Source: Nitrospirota bacterium (GTDB lineage: Bacteria; Nitrospirota; Nitrospiria; Nitrospirales; Nitrospiraceae). Taken from it: a DNA stretch of 64,000 nt. The notes under the pieces were generated by a model. It was not told where the DNA came from. It saw nothing but the letters and a program-made list of their open reading frames with translations, and did no database searches. Below are positions 8,762 through 17,453 of the stretch, piece after piece (the stretch's first letter is position 1; every line of letters starts with the position of its first letter). The stretch spans positions 91,052 through 155,051 of the forward strand of contig NSIK01000010.1 in NCBI GenBank assembly GCA_002737345.1, in the 5' to 3' direction. A program made the position numbers and the translations under genes.

Positions 8762-10132
8762 CTATCCCTTTCCCATCTTCGCCAATTCCTCAAAATAATG
8801 CGCGAAGGCCTTCATGCCGCTAGAGGCCTGGCCCCAATCGAAATATTCGTTGGGCGCATGGTACCCATGCTCCGGCAGGCTCAACCCCATGAACAGGATC
8901 GGCACCTTCCAGGCCTTCTGCATCGTGACCACTGCGCCGATCGAGCCTCCCTCGCGGATGAACGCCGGTTCTTTTCCGAAGCCTGCCTTCGCCGCCCGCT
9001 TCACGCAATCGACATAGGGGCCATCAAAACTCCCCTTGAAGGGGTGCAACATGCCTTCCTTCTCCACCCTCACATCCGGATTGATCTTGGCCACATATTT
9101 CTTGAGCAAGGCAAAAGCCTTCTCCGGAGTTTGATTCGGCACCAATCGCATACTCACTTTCAGTTCGCCATGGCCCGGCACAACTGTCTTGACCCCCGGC
9201 CCGTGATAGCCTCCGGTCAGGCCATGTACCTCGAACGTCGGAGCGGTCCAGATCCGGCGCATGATCTCGGCTGGATCATTGTTGCGCAACGTCTGAAATC
9301 CGTAGGCCTGCTTGAAACTCTTCACCTGAAAGCCTGACGACAGGAAACTCTTGATCTCCGCTTTGGTCGGCTCGACCACATCCTGGTAGAAACCGGGAAT
9401 TTTTACCATGCCGCTTTTGGCATCGACACAAGCCTGCGCCACTTCCATCAATTCCGCGAGCGGATTCCTCGCGGCCCCTCCGGTCACCCCAGAATGGGCG
9501 TCTTTCGTCCCAGTGCGCAACGTGAGCCTCGCGCCTAGCAGACCTCGCAGACCATAGGGCATGGCAGGCTTGCCCTTAGCGAGCCAGATGGTGTCCGACA
9601 CCACGACTGAGTCAGGCCGGGGGATTGCCGCCCGGTTCTTCAATCCTGCCGCAAAATTCGGGCTACCGATTTCCTCTTCCAGCTCCCAAAGAAACCGGAT
9701 ATTGATGGGCACTCCCTGCTCAATCGCATACCGCGCGCCGAACAGAGCCGACAGCGCCGGCCCCTTGTCGTCCGTCGCGCCACGGCCGTGGTAGAGCCCG
9801 TTCTCGTTCTTAAAGGCAAAGGGCGCCTGCTTCCATTCAGGCTCCTGTGCTGGCTGCACATCCATGTGGTTATAGATGGTGACCGTCGGATACTGGGCTC
9901 CGGTCATCCAGCCGCCCGACACGATCGGAGCCCCACCGGTCTCCACGATCTGCGCCTCCGCCCCCAGATCCGTGAGGACCTGCCGCGCGACATCCGCCAT
10001 GCTACTCATATCCGGAGCCTTCGCGGGGTCCATGCTGATCGAAGGAATCTCCACCATCTGCCCCAGCAAATCTTCATACCGGCGGCGGATCTCTGTTATG
10101 TAAGTACCGAGCTGTCGTTCGTTCACGCTCAT
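8762..10132 (-). CDS. M20-family dipeptidase / metallopeptidase
   Basis: A 456-residue zinc peptidase or deacylase of the M20 (carnosinase/dipeptidase) group. Metal ligands and catalytic residues are visible: H89 and D91 in YNHMDVQ, bridging D121 in the GATDDKG motif, and the general-base/metal pair in ELEEEIG near 153-159. A dimerisation (lid) insert covers roughly residues 215-325. I choose the ATG at 10132 because AGGGAG sits 7 bases before it. The frame is open a further 96 codons, but that part runs antisense to the gene at 10248. No signal peptide, so cytoplasmic. Substrate unknown. Confidence 0.9.
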   Translation of the reverse strand: MSVNERQLGTYITEIRRRYEDLLGQMVEIPSISMDPAKAPDMSSMADVARQVLTDLGAEAQIVETGGAPIVSGGWMTGAQYPTVTIYNHMDVQPAQEPEWKQAPFAFKNENGLYHGRGATDDKGPALSALFGARYAIEQGVPINIRFLWELEEEIGSPNFAAGLKNRAAIPRPDSVVVSDTIWLAKGKPAMPYGLRGLLGARLTLRTGTKDAHSGVTGGAARNPLAELMEVAQACVDAKSGMVKIPGFYQDVVEPTKAEIKSFLSSGFQVKSFKQAYGFQTLRNNDPAEIMRRIWTAPTFEVHGLTGGYHGPGVKTVVPGHGELKVSMRLVPNQTPEKAFALLKKYVAKINPDVRVEKEGMLHPFKGSFDGPYVDCVKRAAKAGFGKEPAFIREGGSIGAVVTMQKAWKVPILFMGLSLPEHGYHAPNEYFDWGQASSGMKAFAHYFEELAKMGKG

Positions 10133-10211
10133 GATTTGTCTCCCTGAAAGTAGCCGCGGATTATACCGACTGTACCGCCAAGGCGAAAGAGAGCGTCTTC
10201 CGCTTCGCACG

Positions 10212-10239
10212 TTGCTCATAAAAGCAGGAATGGTAGAAT
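10212..10239 (+). promoter_or_regulatory. Promoter of the 10248 gene, leaderless type
   Basis: TTGCTC at 10212-10217, a 16-base spacer, and TAGAAT at 10234-10239. Only 8 bases separate the -10 box from the ATG at 10248, so the predicted transcript starts at or one or two bases before the start codon and has no Shine-Dalgarno leader. Confidence 0.55.
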
Positions 10240-10247
10240 GGCGGCCT

Positions 10248-10637
10248 ATGACCGTCGAAGAGTTCGCCCGATACAGAAAACTTGTCGTCTTCTTCATCGC
10301 GCTCTGGCTTTGCGGGGCCATCTCGCCTTCTCTTGCTTTGGCAGCCGATCCTATTCCTATTTGCAAGATCCTGGACGAACCAACCCGCTTCCATCTCCGA
10401 CAAGTGACGCTGCAAGGCACCGTGCGGGACGTACAGCCCCTCGATCCTTATACCCTAACGGTAGGCTCCACCTATTACGGGGTCTATTTGTTTTATCTAA
10501 AAGACGAAACTGCCTCGGTCAATGTCGCTTCGTTTGGCCGCTGCGGCATCCCGACGGTCAGAGATCCGGACGTGGAAGACGGTACACCCATGGAACTCCA
10601 GGCAACCGTCCAAGCGCCCAGCCATGGCGGCTACTAG
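10248..10637 (+). CDS. Small exported protein of unknown function
   Basis: A 129-residue protein starting at the ATG at 10248. A hydrophobic segment (residues 11-31, ending SLALAADP) reads as a signal peptide. The mature part is beta-rich, with two cysteines (one near the N terminus of the mature chain, one in GRCG), and may be an OB-like or immunoglobulin-like small domain. The pattern RQVTLQGTV is reminiscent of OB-fold periplasmic proteins, but I cannot name the family. The upstream promoter is so close that the mRNA is probably leaderless. No clear operon partner. The next gene is 162 bases away. Confidence 0.7.
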   Translation: MTVEEFARYRKLVVFFIALWLCGAISPSLALAADPIPICKILDEPTRFHLRQVTLQGTVRDVQPLDPYTLTVGSTYYGVYLFYLKDETASVNVASFGRCGIPTVRDPDVEDGTPMELQATVQAPSHGGY

Positions 10638-10799
10638 TTGAATCTCTAGGGGCCCAAAGTAGCAGGGGAGCAAGAGGGTGCAATGCAAGCTGTGGCAGGC
10701 AAAATCACTCCACTCCTCGATGAAGTAAAACCGTAGTAGGCCAGGCGCTGGGGCTCGGTTCGACGGGCTCTGCAAAATCCACGGAAGGATGTTACCGAC

Positions 10800-11501
10800 A
10801 TGACGCTCCACCCCTACATTTTGCTCGCGCTGTTCCTCTTCTCAACCGGTTGCGCGAGCAATCCGACGAAGCCTATCGATTCGCTCCAGCAGATACTGAA
10901 AGACGAAGAGGCTCAGCTGACGGGAGCTCTGCTATCAGAACAGACAGCGGCCCCCTTCCCTAAGCAGGGCCCTCCAAAGTTGGGACTCTATATCATGCCG
11001 ACCGGATTCCTTCACCATAAGTTCGAATGGACCGATGCCGATCGGGAAACTCTCCAGGCCTGGGCCAACGGATTGCAACGAGAGGGCCTCATCAGCGGCT
11101 CATCCTTCCTCCATCTTGCTTCAGTCAAAGGGAACCAATGGGCGCAGCTGCGGGAGTCAGCCATGCGGTACGGAACTGACCTCCTGCTCATCGTGAATGG
11201 CGCCGCGGCCGTCGATCGCTACAACAACTACAAAGGGACATTGCTCTACTGGACCATCGTCGGGGCCTACTACGCCGACGGCACCCACAGCGACGCGCTC
11301 TGTCTCGTGCGAAGCTCTTTGTGGGATGCCCGACGAGGAACCAAACTGGCGGAGGAAGAGGCACAGGGCGCCTCGAAAGTCGTCGGTCCCAGCGGGCGGA
11401 CCGAAGATCAAAACCAAGTCACAGAAGCGCGCCGACAGGCGCTGACCCAACTGATGAAGAAGCTGCGCGACGATGTCGCAAGAATCAGCAGAGCGCGCTG
11501 A
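10800..11501 (+). CDS. Putative lipoprotein of unknown function
   Basis: A 233-residue protein with an N-terminal hydrophobic segment ending in a lipobox-like FSTGC, with Cys at 18. Lipidation and membrane anchoring are therefore likely. GGAAGGA precedes the ATG. The body has an alpha/beta texture, with YGTDLLLIVNGAAAVDRY in the middle and a charged C terminus. It resembles the class of envelope lipoproteins that bind or sense something through a small alpha/beta domain, but no specific family is recognised. Isolated. A 360-base gene-free region follows. Confidence 0.68.
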   Translation: MTLHPYILLALFLFSTGCASNPTKPIDSLQQILKDEEAQLTGALLSEQTAAPFPKQGPPKLGLYIMPTGFLHHKFEWTDADRETLQAWANGLQREGLISGSSFLHLASVKGNQWAQLRESAMRYGTDLLLIVNGAAAVDRYNNYKGTLLYWTIVGAYYADGTHSDALCLVRSSLWDARRGTKLAEEEAQGASKVVGPSGRTEDQNQVTEARRQALTQLMKKLRDDVARISRAR

Positions 11502-11860
11502 TCGTCTCGTCACTGACCAGACGGACCCAGGAGGCACCAGAGGCACCTGGTTCCTGATTTCTAGTCGGTCAGCGGAGGCGGTACGGCAAGCAATTTAGTT
11601 GAATAAGTGGGCGATCCTGCTCAAGAGAAAAAACAAGGGTGGTTGATCAAGCAATTAATTCATCATGTGGCAGTCTATCGCTATCCGTCGCGGTTAATGG
11701 CAATGCAGCTGCAATAGTCTCACCGTCTGATCACTCAACCTGACACTTAGGACACAAGAGAGTTGAGGTCGCAGCGAGTAAGGACCCTCAGCGCACCCGT
11801 AGCGGTACGTTGAGGGTCTGAACGATGCGAGAACGAAGCTGGCGCGTCTGTTTCAGCAGC
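11502..11860. other. Gene-free region; its right end holds repeat copy A
   Basis: No supported gene between the lipoprotein and the M50 protease. The last 100 bases are a copy of the dispersed repeat described separately. The first 240 bases show no motif that I can name. Confidence 0.5.
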
Positions 11861-11863
11861 CTA
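11761..11863 (-). repeat. Dispersed MITE-like repeat, copy A (right end lost or diverged)
   Basis: Read on the minus strand it begins at the TAG stop of the M50 gene (11863-11861), then GGCTGCTGAAAC, CGCCAGCTTCGTTCTCG and CCCTCAACGTACC. It includes an imperfect hairpin (GACCCTCAGCG at 11783-11793 against CGTTGAGGGTC at 11808-11818). It shares the order and spacing of blocks with copies at 24757, 39860, 48290 and 63170. Confidence 0.7.
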
Positions 11864-12796
11864 TTGATGGAAGGAGAAGGGGACGGGAGCAAACGTCACC
11901 ACAAACACCGCCAGCGCAATCCATCCGACCACAACTCGGCCCCGGCCTAGTGGGACGTGAGGGTCGCACACGGGCGGATGCCCGAAGCCCCAGAGCCCCG
12001 CCATAAAGGCCCAGAGAAGCCAGCCGTGCCAGCCAGCGAGTCCCAGCACAATCAACAAAGGCACCATGGCAAAGGCCAACGTCCGTTGACGTGAGCCCCA
12101 CAGGGCATAGGCCACATGGCCTCCGTCGAGTTGGCCGATGGGAATGAGATTCAACGACGTGACAAACAGACCAAACCAGGCGGCGAACCCGATAGGATGC
12201 AAGACAATGTCTGCTTGAGGAGGAAGGGACCCGACAACCAGCCAGGAGATAAGCTGCAAGAGTAACGGCTCGCCCAACTGTAATCCGACGGTCGCGGTCC
12301 GATCAACGACCGTTGAGAGATTCAGCCCTATGACCAAGGCCACCACTGCCACGACAAACCCTGCCAGCGGACCGGCCACGCCGATATCGAAGAGGGCGCG
12401 CCGGTTCAAGATCGGTCCTCGCAGGCGAATGATCGCACCAAACGTACCGATGAAATAGGGAGGACCAGGAATGAACAGAGGTAAGGACGCGGGCACGCGA
12501 TGGATGCGGGAAAGCACATAATGCCCGCACTCATGGGTCATCAGAATCAGTAATAGCGTCGCGGCGAAGGGAACCCCGCGACCGAGCAGATCTGGATGCT
12601 CCAGCAAAAAGTCCCCCGGCCCGCCGATCGGTCCGTTGTAGGCCTGATAGGCCCCGGCCCACAAAGTCGTGAAGACCGTCGCCACAAAAAGGCAAATAGG
12701 CAGGGTCCATTTCGAAAAGGGCGTCTCCTCGAACTCCTCCTCGAACGGTTCCTCCACGATAATCGGCAGCTCGTCGGGGCGTTGATCAAGGTTCAT
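11861..12796 (-). CDS. M50-family (site-2) membrane zinc protease
   Basis: Integral-membrane metalloprotease, 311 residues with about six hydrophobic segments. The zinc motif HECGH is at 88-92 and the second signature NLIPIGQLDGGH is at 216-227 (Asp224 is the third ligand). This is the compact group without a PDZ domain, with a soluble acidic N terminus of about 30 residues. Site-2 proteases cleave within transmembrane helices of regulatory proteins such as anti-sigma factors. The substrate here is unknown. It starts 10 bases after the stop of the HTH/metallo-beta-lactamase gene, so the two are likely one operon. Its stop codon abuts repeat copy A. Confidence 0.9.
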   Translation of the reverse strand: MNLDQRPDELPIIVEEPFEEEFEETPFSKWTLPICLFVATVFTTLWAGAYQAYNGPIGGPGDFLLEHPDLLGRGVPFAATLLLILMTHECGHYVLSRIHRVPASLPLFIPGPPYFIGTFGAIIRLRGPILNRRALFDIGVAGPLAGFVVAVVALVIGLNLSTVVDRTATVGLQLGEPLLLQLISWLVVGSLPPQADIVLHPIGFAAWFGLFVTSLNLIPIGQLDGGHVAYALWGSRQRTLAFAMVPLLIVLGLAGWHGWLLWAFMAGLWGFGHPPVCDPHVPLGRGRVVVGWIALAVFVVTFAPVPFSFHQ

Positions 12797-12806
12797 AGCG
12801 CTTGTC

Positions 12807-13649
12807 TCAGTGATCTAGAGCGAAGGGATTATGGTCGAGCTCTTCGCGTACCGTCGTGGCAGGACCATGACCGGGCAAGAGGAGACAATCGTGCGGCAGT
12901 TTCAGTAGGCGCTGTCTCACGGAATTCAGATGAATCGGAAAGAGGCTGGGTGGGACGGATTTTCCGATCGATCCGGCAAAGAGAGTGTCGCCGACAAAAC
13001 AGACAAGCTGTCGCCCGAAATCCACCCGATAACAGATGCCGCCCTGCGTATGCCCCGGCGTAACAAGACAATGGGCTGTGAGACGTCCAACCGGAATGGC
13101 GCCACCATCCTGCGGCGCCACAAGACGATCCTCAGAAGGCTTCCACCGTAACAGACTGACATCCTCAGCTCCCAAATAGACCGGCACAGGCCATCGCGCC
13201 AGAAGTTGTTGAATCCCTTCTGCATGGTCCGCATGACCATGAGTGAGACAGATGCCGATCAACCGGACTCGATGGGATTCGAACCAAGCGATCATAGCAG
13301 GAGCGTTGTAGGCTGTATCGACGAGGAGCGCCTCACCCGAGTCCTGCACGATGTAGCCATTGACTCCGTAGCCGTTGATCTCGCCACGGATAGTGGCAAT
13401 CTCCGGGAGCAAGGGAATCGGTTGGGGCATCCACTGCTCAAACACAATCTGCTCCAAGGGCACAGGGCGAAGCTTGAGCGTGGCAGCCAGGGCGTGCACG
13501 TCACCCTTGTCACGCGGTTGATCGCCCCGTTCAAGCGCCGTGATAGAAGCTCCTGAAAGACCAGTGAAACGAGCCACCTCCTCCACGGACCAAGCCTGCC
13601 CGATGCGGGCCTTCTTGATGATGTCGCAGAAATCGTCTTCAAGGGGCAC
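12807..13649 (-). CDS. Helix-turn-helix / metallo-beta-lactamase fusion protein
   Basis: A 280-residue two-domain protein. Residues 9-65 form an XRE/Cro-like helix-turn-helix (KARIGQAWSVEEVARFTGLS, then the recognition helix ASITALERG). Residues 88-280 form a metallo-beta-lactamase (glyoxalase II/RNase Z-like) domain. Its metal ligands are H137, H139, D141 and H142 in THGHADH, H200 in TPGHT, D221 in GDTLF and H261 in PGHGP. All are intact, so the hydrolase is probably active. DNA-binding plus metallo-hydrolase in one chain suggests a regulator that senses or processes a metabolite (inference). Upstream of, and probably co-transcribed with, the M50 protease. Confidence 0.85.
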   Translation of the reverse strand: MPLEDDFCDIIKKARIGQAWSVEEVARFTGLSGASITALERGDQPRDKGDVHALAATLKLRPVPLEQIVFEQWMPQPIPLLPEIATIRGEINGYGVNGYIVQDSGEALLVDTAYNAPAMIAWFESHRVRLIGICLTHGHADHAEGIQQLLARWPVPVYLGAEDVSLLRWKPSEDRLVAPQDGGAIPVGRLTAHCLVTPGHTQGGICYRVDFGRQLVCFVGDTLFAGSIGKSVPPSLFPIHLNSVRQRLLKLPHDCLLLPGHGPATTVREELDHNPFALDH

Positions 13650-13762
13650 GGGTTAGCTTTCAGCTATCAGCTCCGACTGGACTATCCGTTCTTTCCTCAC
13701 CCACAGCTCCTGAGCTTGGGTTTTCTCTGTGAGGGGATGGCCTGGCTACCTCTCTCCCCTTT

Positions 13763-15235
13763 TCAATGCTCCGGAGCCAACTTAATTTCTTGAACGGCTC
13801 CGAATCCCCCCAGCAACTTCGGCAAAGCCTCCCCTGCCCCAACTGCAACGATGGTCAATCGCTCCGGATTGAAATGTTTCTTCGCCGCAACCAAGATTTC
13901 TTCCTTGGTCAAGGCGACGACTCGCGTCCGCAATTGCTGGAGGAAATCAGGGGGAAGACCGTCATGTTCCAGCTCGACCAACCGCCCTACGATCGCCGAC
14001 GAACTGGCGAAAGAGAAGACAAACGAATTCACATAAGCCTCTTTCGCTTCCGCTAACTCACTGTCCGTGACCAGCTCGGTCCTCATCCGCTCCATGTTCG
14101 CAATGAACCGGGCAATGACCTCTTGCGTCGAAGGGAGTTTCGTCTCCGCTCTCATCAGCCAGACCCCTTGATCATGCACTCCTGTGTTCAATCTGCTACC
14201 GACCGAGTAGGCCAAGCCCCGCTTGGTCCGCACATCGTTGAAGAGGCGGCTGCGGAAGGAGCTGCCTCCTAAAATATCGTTCGCAATCGCGAGGGGCACA
14301 TAATCAGGATCGCTTTCCTTGATCGACAGATGGCCGACGCGAAGATGCGTTTGCGAGGTATCCTTGTCCACGAACCGGACGATGGGCTTTCCCGTCTGAT
14401 TCTGTGGCGCATCCGCGATCGTCAGGGCCGGAACTTCGCCTGGCTTCCAATCGCCAAACGTTTCGCGCAACAAGGCCACCATCGCGGGTTTGTCAAAGTC
14501 TCCTGTGACCCCCAGCATCATGCCGTTCGGCTGGATGGTCTTCCTGTGAAATGCGACCAGATCCTCTCTGGTGATACGGGCAATAGACTCGACGCTGCTT
14601 TCACGAGCCGTCGGGTGCGCCGCTCCATAGAGGAGCTTCACAAACTCGCGGCTCACGATCGAGCCAGGATTATCCTGCCTGCGACGAATTCCTTCGATAG
14701 ACTGAAGCTTGGCCAATTCAACCCGCGCCAATTCAAACGCCGGAGTTCGGATCAGCCCCGCAAAAATCTGGAGCCCCCGCTTCAAATCCTTGCTAAGGAC
14801 GTCAAGCGAGGCAGAGCCAGATTTACGGCCAATCGAAATGCCGACATCCCCGGCGAACTGTTCGAGCTCTGCATCCACTCGTTCCGCCGACAGACCACCT
14901 CCGCCGCCGGTCCTCATAAGGGAACCGGTCAGGGACGCCAGACCGACCTTATCGGCCGGATCGAGCCAGCCTCCCGTTTTCATGGTGGCAGTGACGCTGA
15001 CTAGGGGCAGCTCATGGTCCTCTAGCAGATAGACGATGACCCCGTTCTCCAGCACCACGCGATCTGGTTCTGGCGGAGTAAACTCAACCGGCTTGAAGGT
15101 CATCTGCCTGGGATCGCCCAACGCCAGATTCTCGGCACAGGCACTCAGCACCTGAGCCGTCAGGGCCAGGACCATCGCGCAAAGCACGAAGCTCCATCGT
15201 TTCACATTTTTCGTTTCCCGTTTCACGTTCCTCAT
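13763..15235 (-). CDS. M16-family peptidase-like protein, catalytically inactive subunit
   Basis: A 490-residue pitrilysin-superfamily protein exported through an N-terminal hydrophobic segment (residues 15-33, with a possible lipobox LSAC). The HxxEH zinc motif is replaced at residues 100-104 by ASLTG, so it cannot bind the catalytic zinc. Such inactive M16B subunits pair with an active one, and the active partner lies directly upstream with an ATGA overlap (15232-15235). Residues 2-13 (RNVKRETKNVKR) are encoded by a simple GTGAAACG-type direct repeat, so this N terminus looks recently added. An internal start at 15175 would restore a plain signal peptide. A second copy of that repeat lies near 39786. 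Confidence 0.9.
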   Translation of the reverse strand: MRNVKRETKNVKRWSFVLCAMVLALTAQVLSACAENLALGDPRQMTFKPVEFTPPEPDRVVLENGVIVYLLEDHELPLVSVTATMKTGGWLDPADKVGLASLTGSLMRTGGGGGLSAERVDAELEQFAGDVGISIGRKSGSASLDVLSKDLKRGLQIFAGLIRTPAFELARVELAKLQSIEGIRRRQDNPGSIVSREFVKLLYGAAHPTARESSVESIARITREDLVAFHRKTIQPNGMMLGVTGDFDKPAMVALLRETFGDWKPGEVPALTIADAPQNQTGKPIVRFVDKDTSQTHLRVGHLSIKESDPDYVPLAIANDILGGSSFRSRLFNDVRTKRGLAYSVGSRLNTGVHDQGVWLMRAETKLPSTQEVIARFIANMERMRTELVTDSELAEAKEAYVNSFVFSFASSSAIVGRLVELEHDGLPPDFLQQLRTRVVALTKEEILVAAKKHFNPERLTIVAVGAGEALPKLLGGFGAVQEIKLAPEH

Positions 15236-16806
15236 CGCGCCACCTCTTGCTTCGGCGCCGTCGCAACCTTTTTCTCTCCAGCCTTCTTCACCAATGTCGC
15301 CACAGTCCGGTTCGTTTTTGTAAAATATTCAACCGCCACCCGCTGGATATCTGCCGGCGTGACAGCCGCAATTTTATCCCGAGCCTTCAGCGCATAACGC
15401 CAATCTTCGGCCACCGTCTGATAGAGGGCCAACTGAGAGGCGAGGCCTCCGTTGGACCGGAGCGCCCGCACTAAATCTGCGTCGAGATTGTTCAACACCT
15501 TTTCCAGCTCCTTGGCGGAGACTGGTTCCGTCTTGAGCCGTTCGAGCTCGGCATAGATGGCTGCTTCGACTTCCGCTGTCGTATGGGGCGCGAGCGGTGT
15601 AGCGCTGAACACGAACAGGTTCGGGGAACGGACCCCTGGATAATTCGAATCGGAATTGACTGAGGCGGCGATCCGTTGGTCGCGAACCAGATTGGCATAG
15701 AGCCGGGAGGTGAGGCCCTCGGTCAGCACCGCGTCGATCACGTCGAAAACATAGTCGTCCGGATAGCCCAAGGCCGGCTTGTGGAACCCGATGGCCACAG
15801 AGGGTTCGGCATCAAACTCCACTTCCACGCGGCGCTCCCCCCGTTGCGGTGGCTCGACCGTCACGATCTGAGGCTGCCGAGGCGCAGCCGGGATCTTGCC
15901 GAAAGTTTGTTCGATCAGGGCCATGACTTCCTTCGGATTGATATCGCCGACGATGGCAATCGTCGCATTGTCTGGACCGTAATGGGATTTGAAGAAAGCT
16001 TCCGTGTCGGCCGGCGTGAGCGACAAAATATCCGACTCCCAGCCAATCGTCGGAATGCCGTACTGATGAGCGCGAAAGGCGGCCGAGGTGAAGGTTTCGA
16101 ACAACAGGCCGTTGGGGCTGTCGTCGTTCCGCAACCGCCGTTCCTCCATAACCACGCCTCGCTCCTTATAGAATTCGCGAAGGACCGGGTGGGCCATGCG
16201 GTCGGCTTCGAGCGCAGCCCACAGGGGCAGGCGATTGGCCGGGAGACTGATCATGTAGCGGGTCAGGTCCTTGCCGGTCGAGGCATTGAGGCCGACCCCG
16301 CCATGTCGCTGGTAGAGCAAGGCCATCTCATTGCCTGCCACAAACTGTCCTGCTTGTTCCTGTAGCTCCGTGAATCGTTTCTGGAGGCGCTCAATGACTC
16401 CATGTTCTTCTGGGCTAGCCGGTTTCTCCTGATTCCTCTTTGTGAGGTCCCGTTGCCGCTGTTCCAACTCAGTTCCCACGCGAAACAGTTCTTCGAGCAG
16501 GGGCCGCTCCTTCTCGTAACTCTTCGTCCCCACCGTCCTCGTACCCTTGAAGGCCATATGTTCATAGAGGTGCGCCAAACCTGTCTGGCCGATCTGCTCG
16601 TTCACCCCTCCGACCCGGAAGGTCATGTTGAGGGAGACCACCGGAGTCTGATGCCGCTCGACCATGAGCACGGTTAGGCCATTCGCTAGCTTCTGTTCCA
16701 CCACACGATCGGCTAAACTTGGCGACCCGGCATGGAGCAGATCGAGTTTGAAACTCAAACTGAGCACGACGAGCAACAACATGAAGCGTGGGACGTAAAT
16801 CCTCAT
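15232..16806 (-). CDS. M16-family zinc peptidase, active subunit
   Basis: A 524-residue exported metallopeptidase of the M16B group (processing-peptidase-like). It has a signal peptide (hydrophobic 8-24) and the inverted zinc motif HLYEH at 79-83, with a downstream glutamate in the LEADRM segment as third ligand. A roughly 65-residue charged insert after the motif (EKERPLLEELF through EEHGVIERLQKRF) is longer than in the minimal M16B proteins. It forms an operon with gph upstream (ATGA overlap at 16803-16806) and the inactive partner downstream. Together they probably form a periplasmic heterodimeric peptidase. Confidence 0.92.
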   Translation of the reverse strand: MRIYVPRFMLLLVVLSLSFKLDLLHAGSPSLADRVVEQKLANGLTVLMVERHQTPVVSLNMTFRVGGVNEQIGQTGLAHLYEHMAFKGTRTVGTKSYEKERPLLEELFRVGTELEQRQRDLTKRNQEKPASPEEHGVIERLQKRFTELQEQAGQFVAGNEMALLYQRHGGVGLNASTGKDLTRYMISLPANRLPLWAALEADRMAHPVLREFYKERGVVMEERRLRNDDSPNGLLFETFTSAAFRAHQYGIPTIGWESDILSLTPADTEAFFKSHYGPDNATIAIVGDINPKEVMALIEQTFGKIPAAPRQPQIVTVEPPQRGERRVEVEFDAEPSVAIGFHKPALGYPDDYVFDVIDAVLTEGLTSRLYANLVRDQRIAASVNSDSNYPGVRSPNLFVFSATPLAPHTTAEVEAAIYAELERLKTEPVSAKELEKVLNNLDADLVRALRSNGGLASQLALYQTVAEDWRYALKARDKIAAVTPADIQRVAVEYFTKTNRTVATLVKKAGEKKVATAPKQEVAR

Positions 16807-17453
16807 ATAAAGAGCTCCATTAATTCTTCCGGCCGTTCGATAAACCAGTCCGGTTGACAGGCTTCCATTTTGGCGCGATTCCCCATGCCATAGCCGACCG
16901 CGCAGACACGAATCCCGGCGTTATGCCCGCCGTTGATATCGTTGGTACTGTCCCCGATGAGGACGGTACGTTCGGGCGAGACATTCAATTCTTTCATCAC
17001 ATGCAATAGCATACCAGGTTCCGGTTTCAATCCGAATCCATGGTCGCCGCCGACGACATACTGAAAATGATCCGCCCCCAACCCCTGGAGAATCACATTC
17101 GTGTACTCGATCGCCTTATTAGTGGCCACCGCCTTCTGCTTGGCGGCAAAATGTGTCAGCATGGCTCCAATGCCGGGATAAAAGGTGGTGCGATCAAGGC
17201 AATGGGCCAAGTACTGGCTCCGGAACACCCGCAAAAGCTCCTCGTAGGTGACCCGACTATTCTCGCCGACCGACAGGCGCAACAGTTGTTTCACTCCGTC
17301 GCCCACAAACCCGAAGATTTCCTCCAGTGGCCGCTCCGGCAGTCCCATCTCGGCTAACGTGAGGTTCACCGACGCGGCAATATCCCACTTGGACTCGATA
17401 AGCGTCCCGTCCAGATCGAAAATCAACAGCTCGACTGATGTCTTTCCCATCAT
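16803..17453 (-). CDS. gph: Phosphoglycolate phosphatase-like HAD hydrolase
   Basis: A 216-residue HAD phosphatase. Motif I is FDLDGT at 12-17, motif II TNKA, motif III the K in GLKPEPG, and motif IV IGDSTND. The cap is the Gph/PGP helical type, with the GFVGDGV element. The reaction would be hydrolysis of 2-phosphoglycolate, which an autotroph with RuBisCO needs, although Nitrospira-type organisms fix carbon by the reductive TCA cycle and use this enzyme mainly for repair products. ATGATG at 17453-17448 overlaps the stop of the preceding gene (ATGA), and AAAGG lies before it. The frame is open to 17525, but that would run far into the upstream gene. Confidence 0.88.
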   Translation of the reverse strand: MMGKTSVELLIFDLDGTLIESKWDIAASVNLTLAEMGLPERPLEEIFGFVGDGVKQLLRLSVGENSRVTYEELLRVFRSQYLAHCLDRTTFYPGIGAMLTHFAAKQKAVATNKAIEYTNVILQGLGADHFQYVVGGDHGFGLKPEPGMLLHVMKELNVSPERTVLIGDSTNDINGGHNAGIRVCAVGYGMGNRAKMEACQPDWFIERPEELMELFI

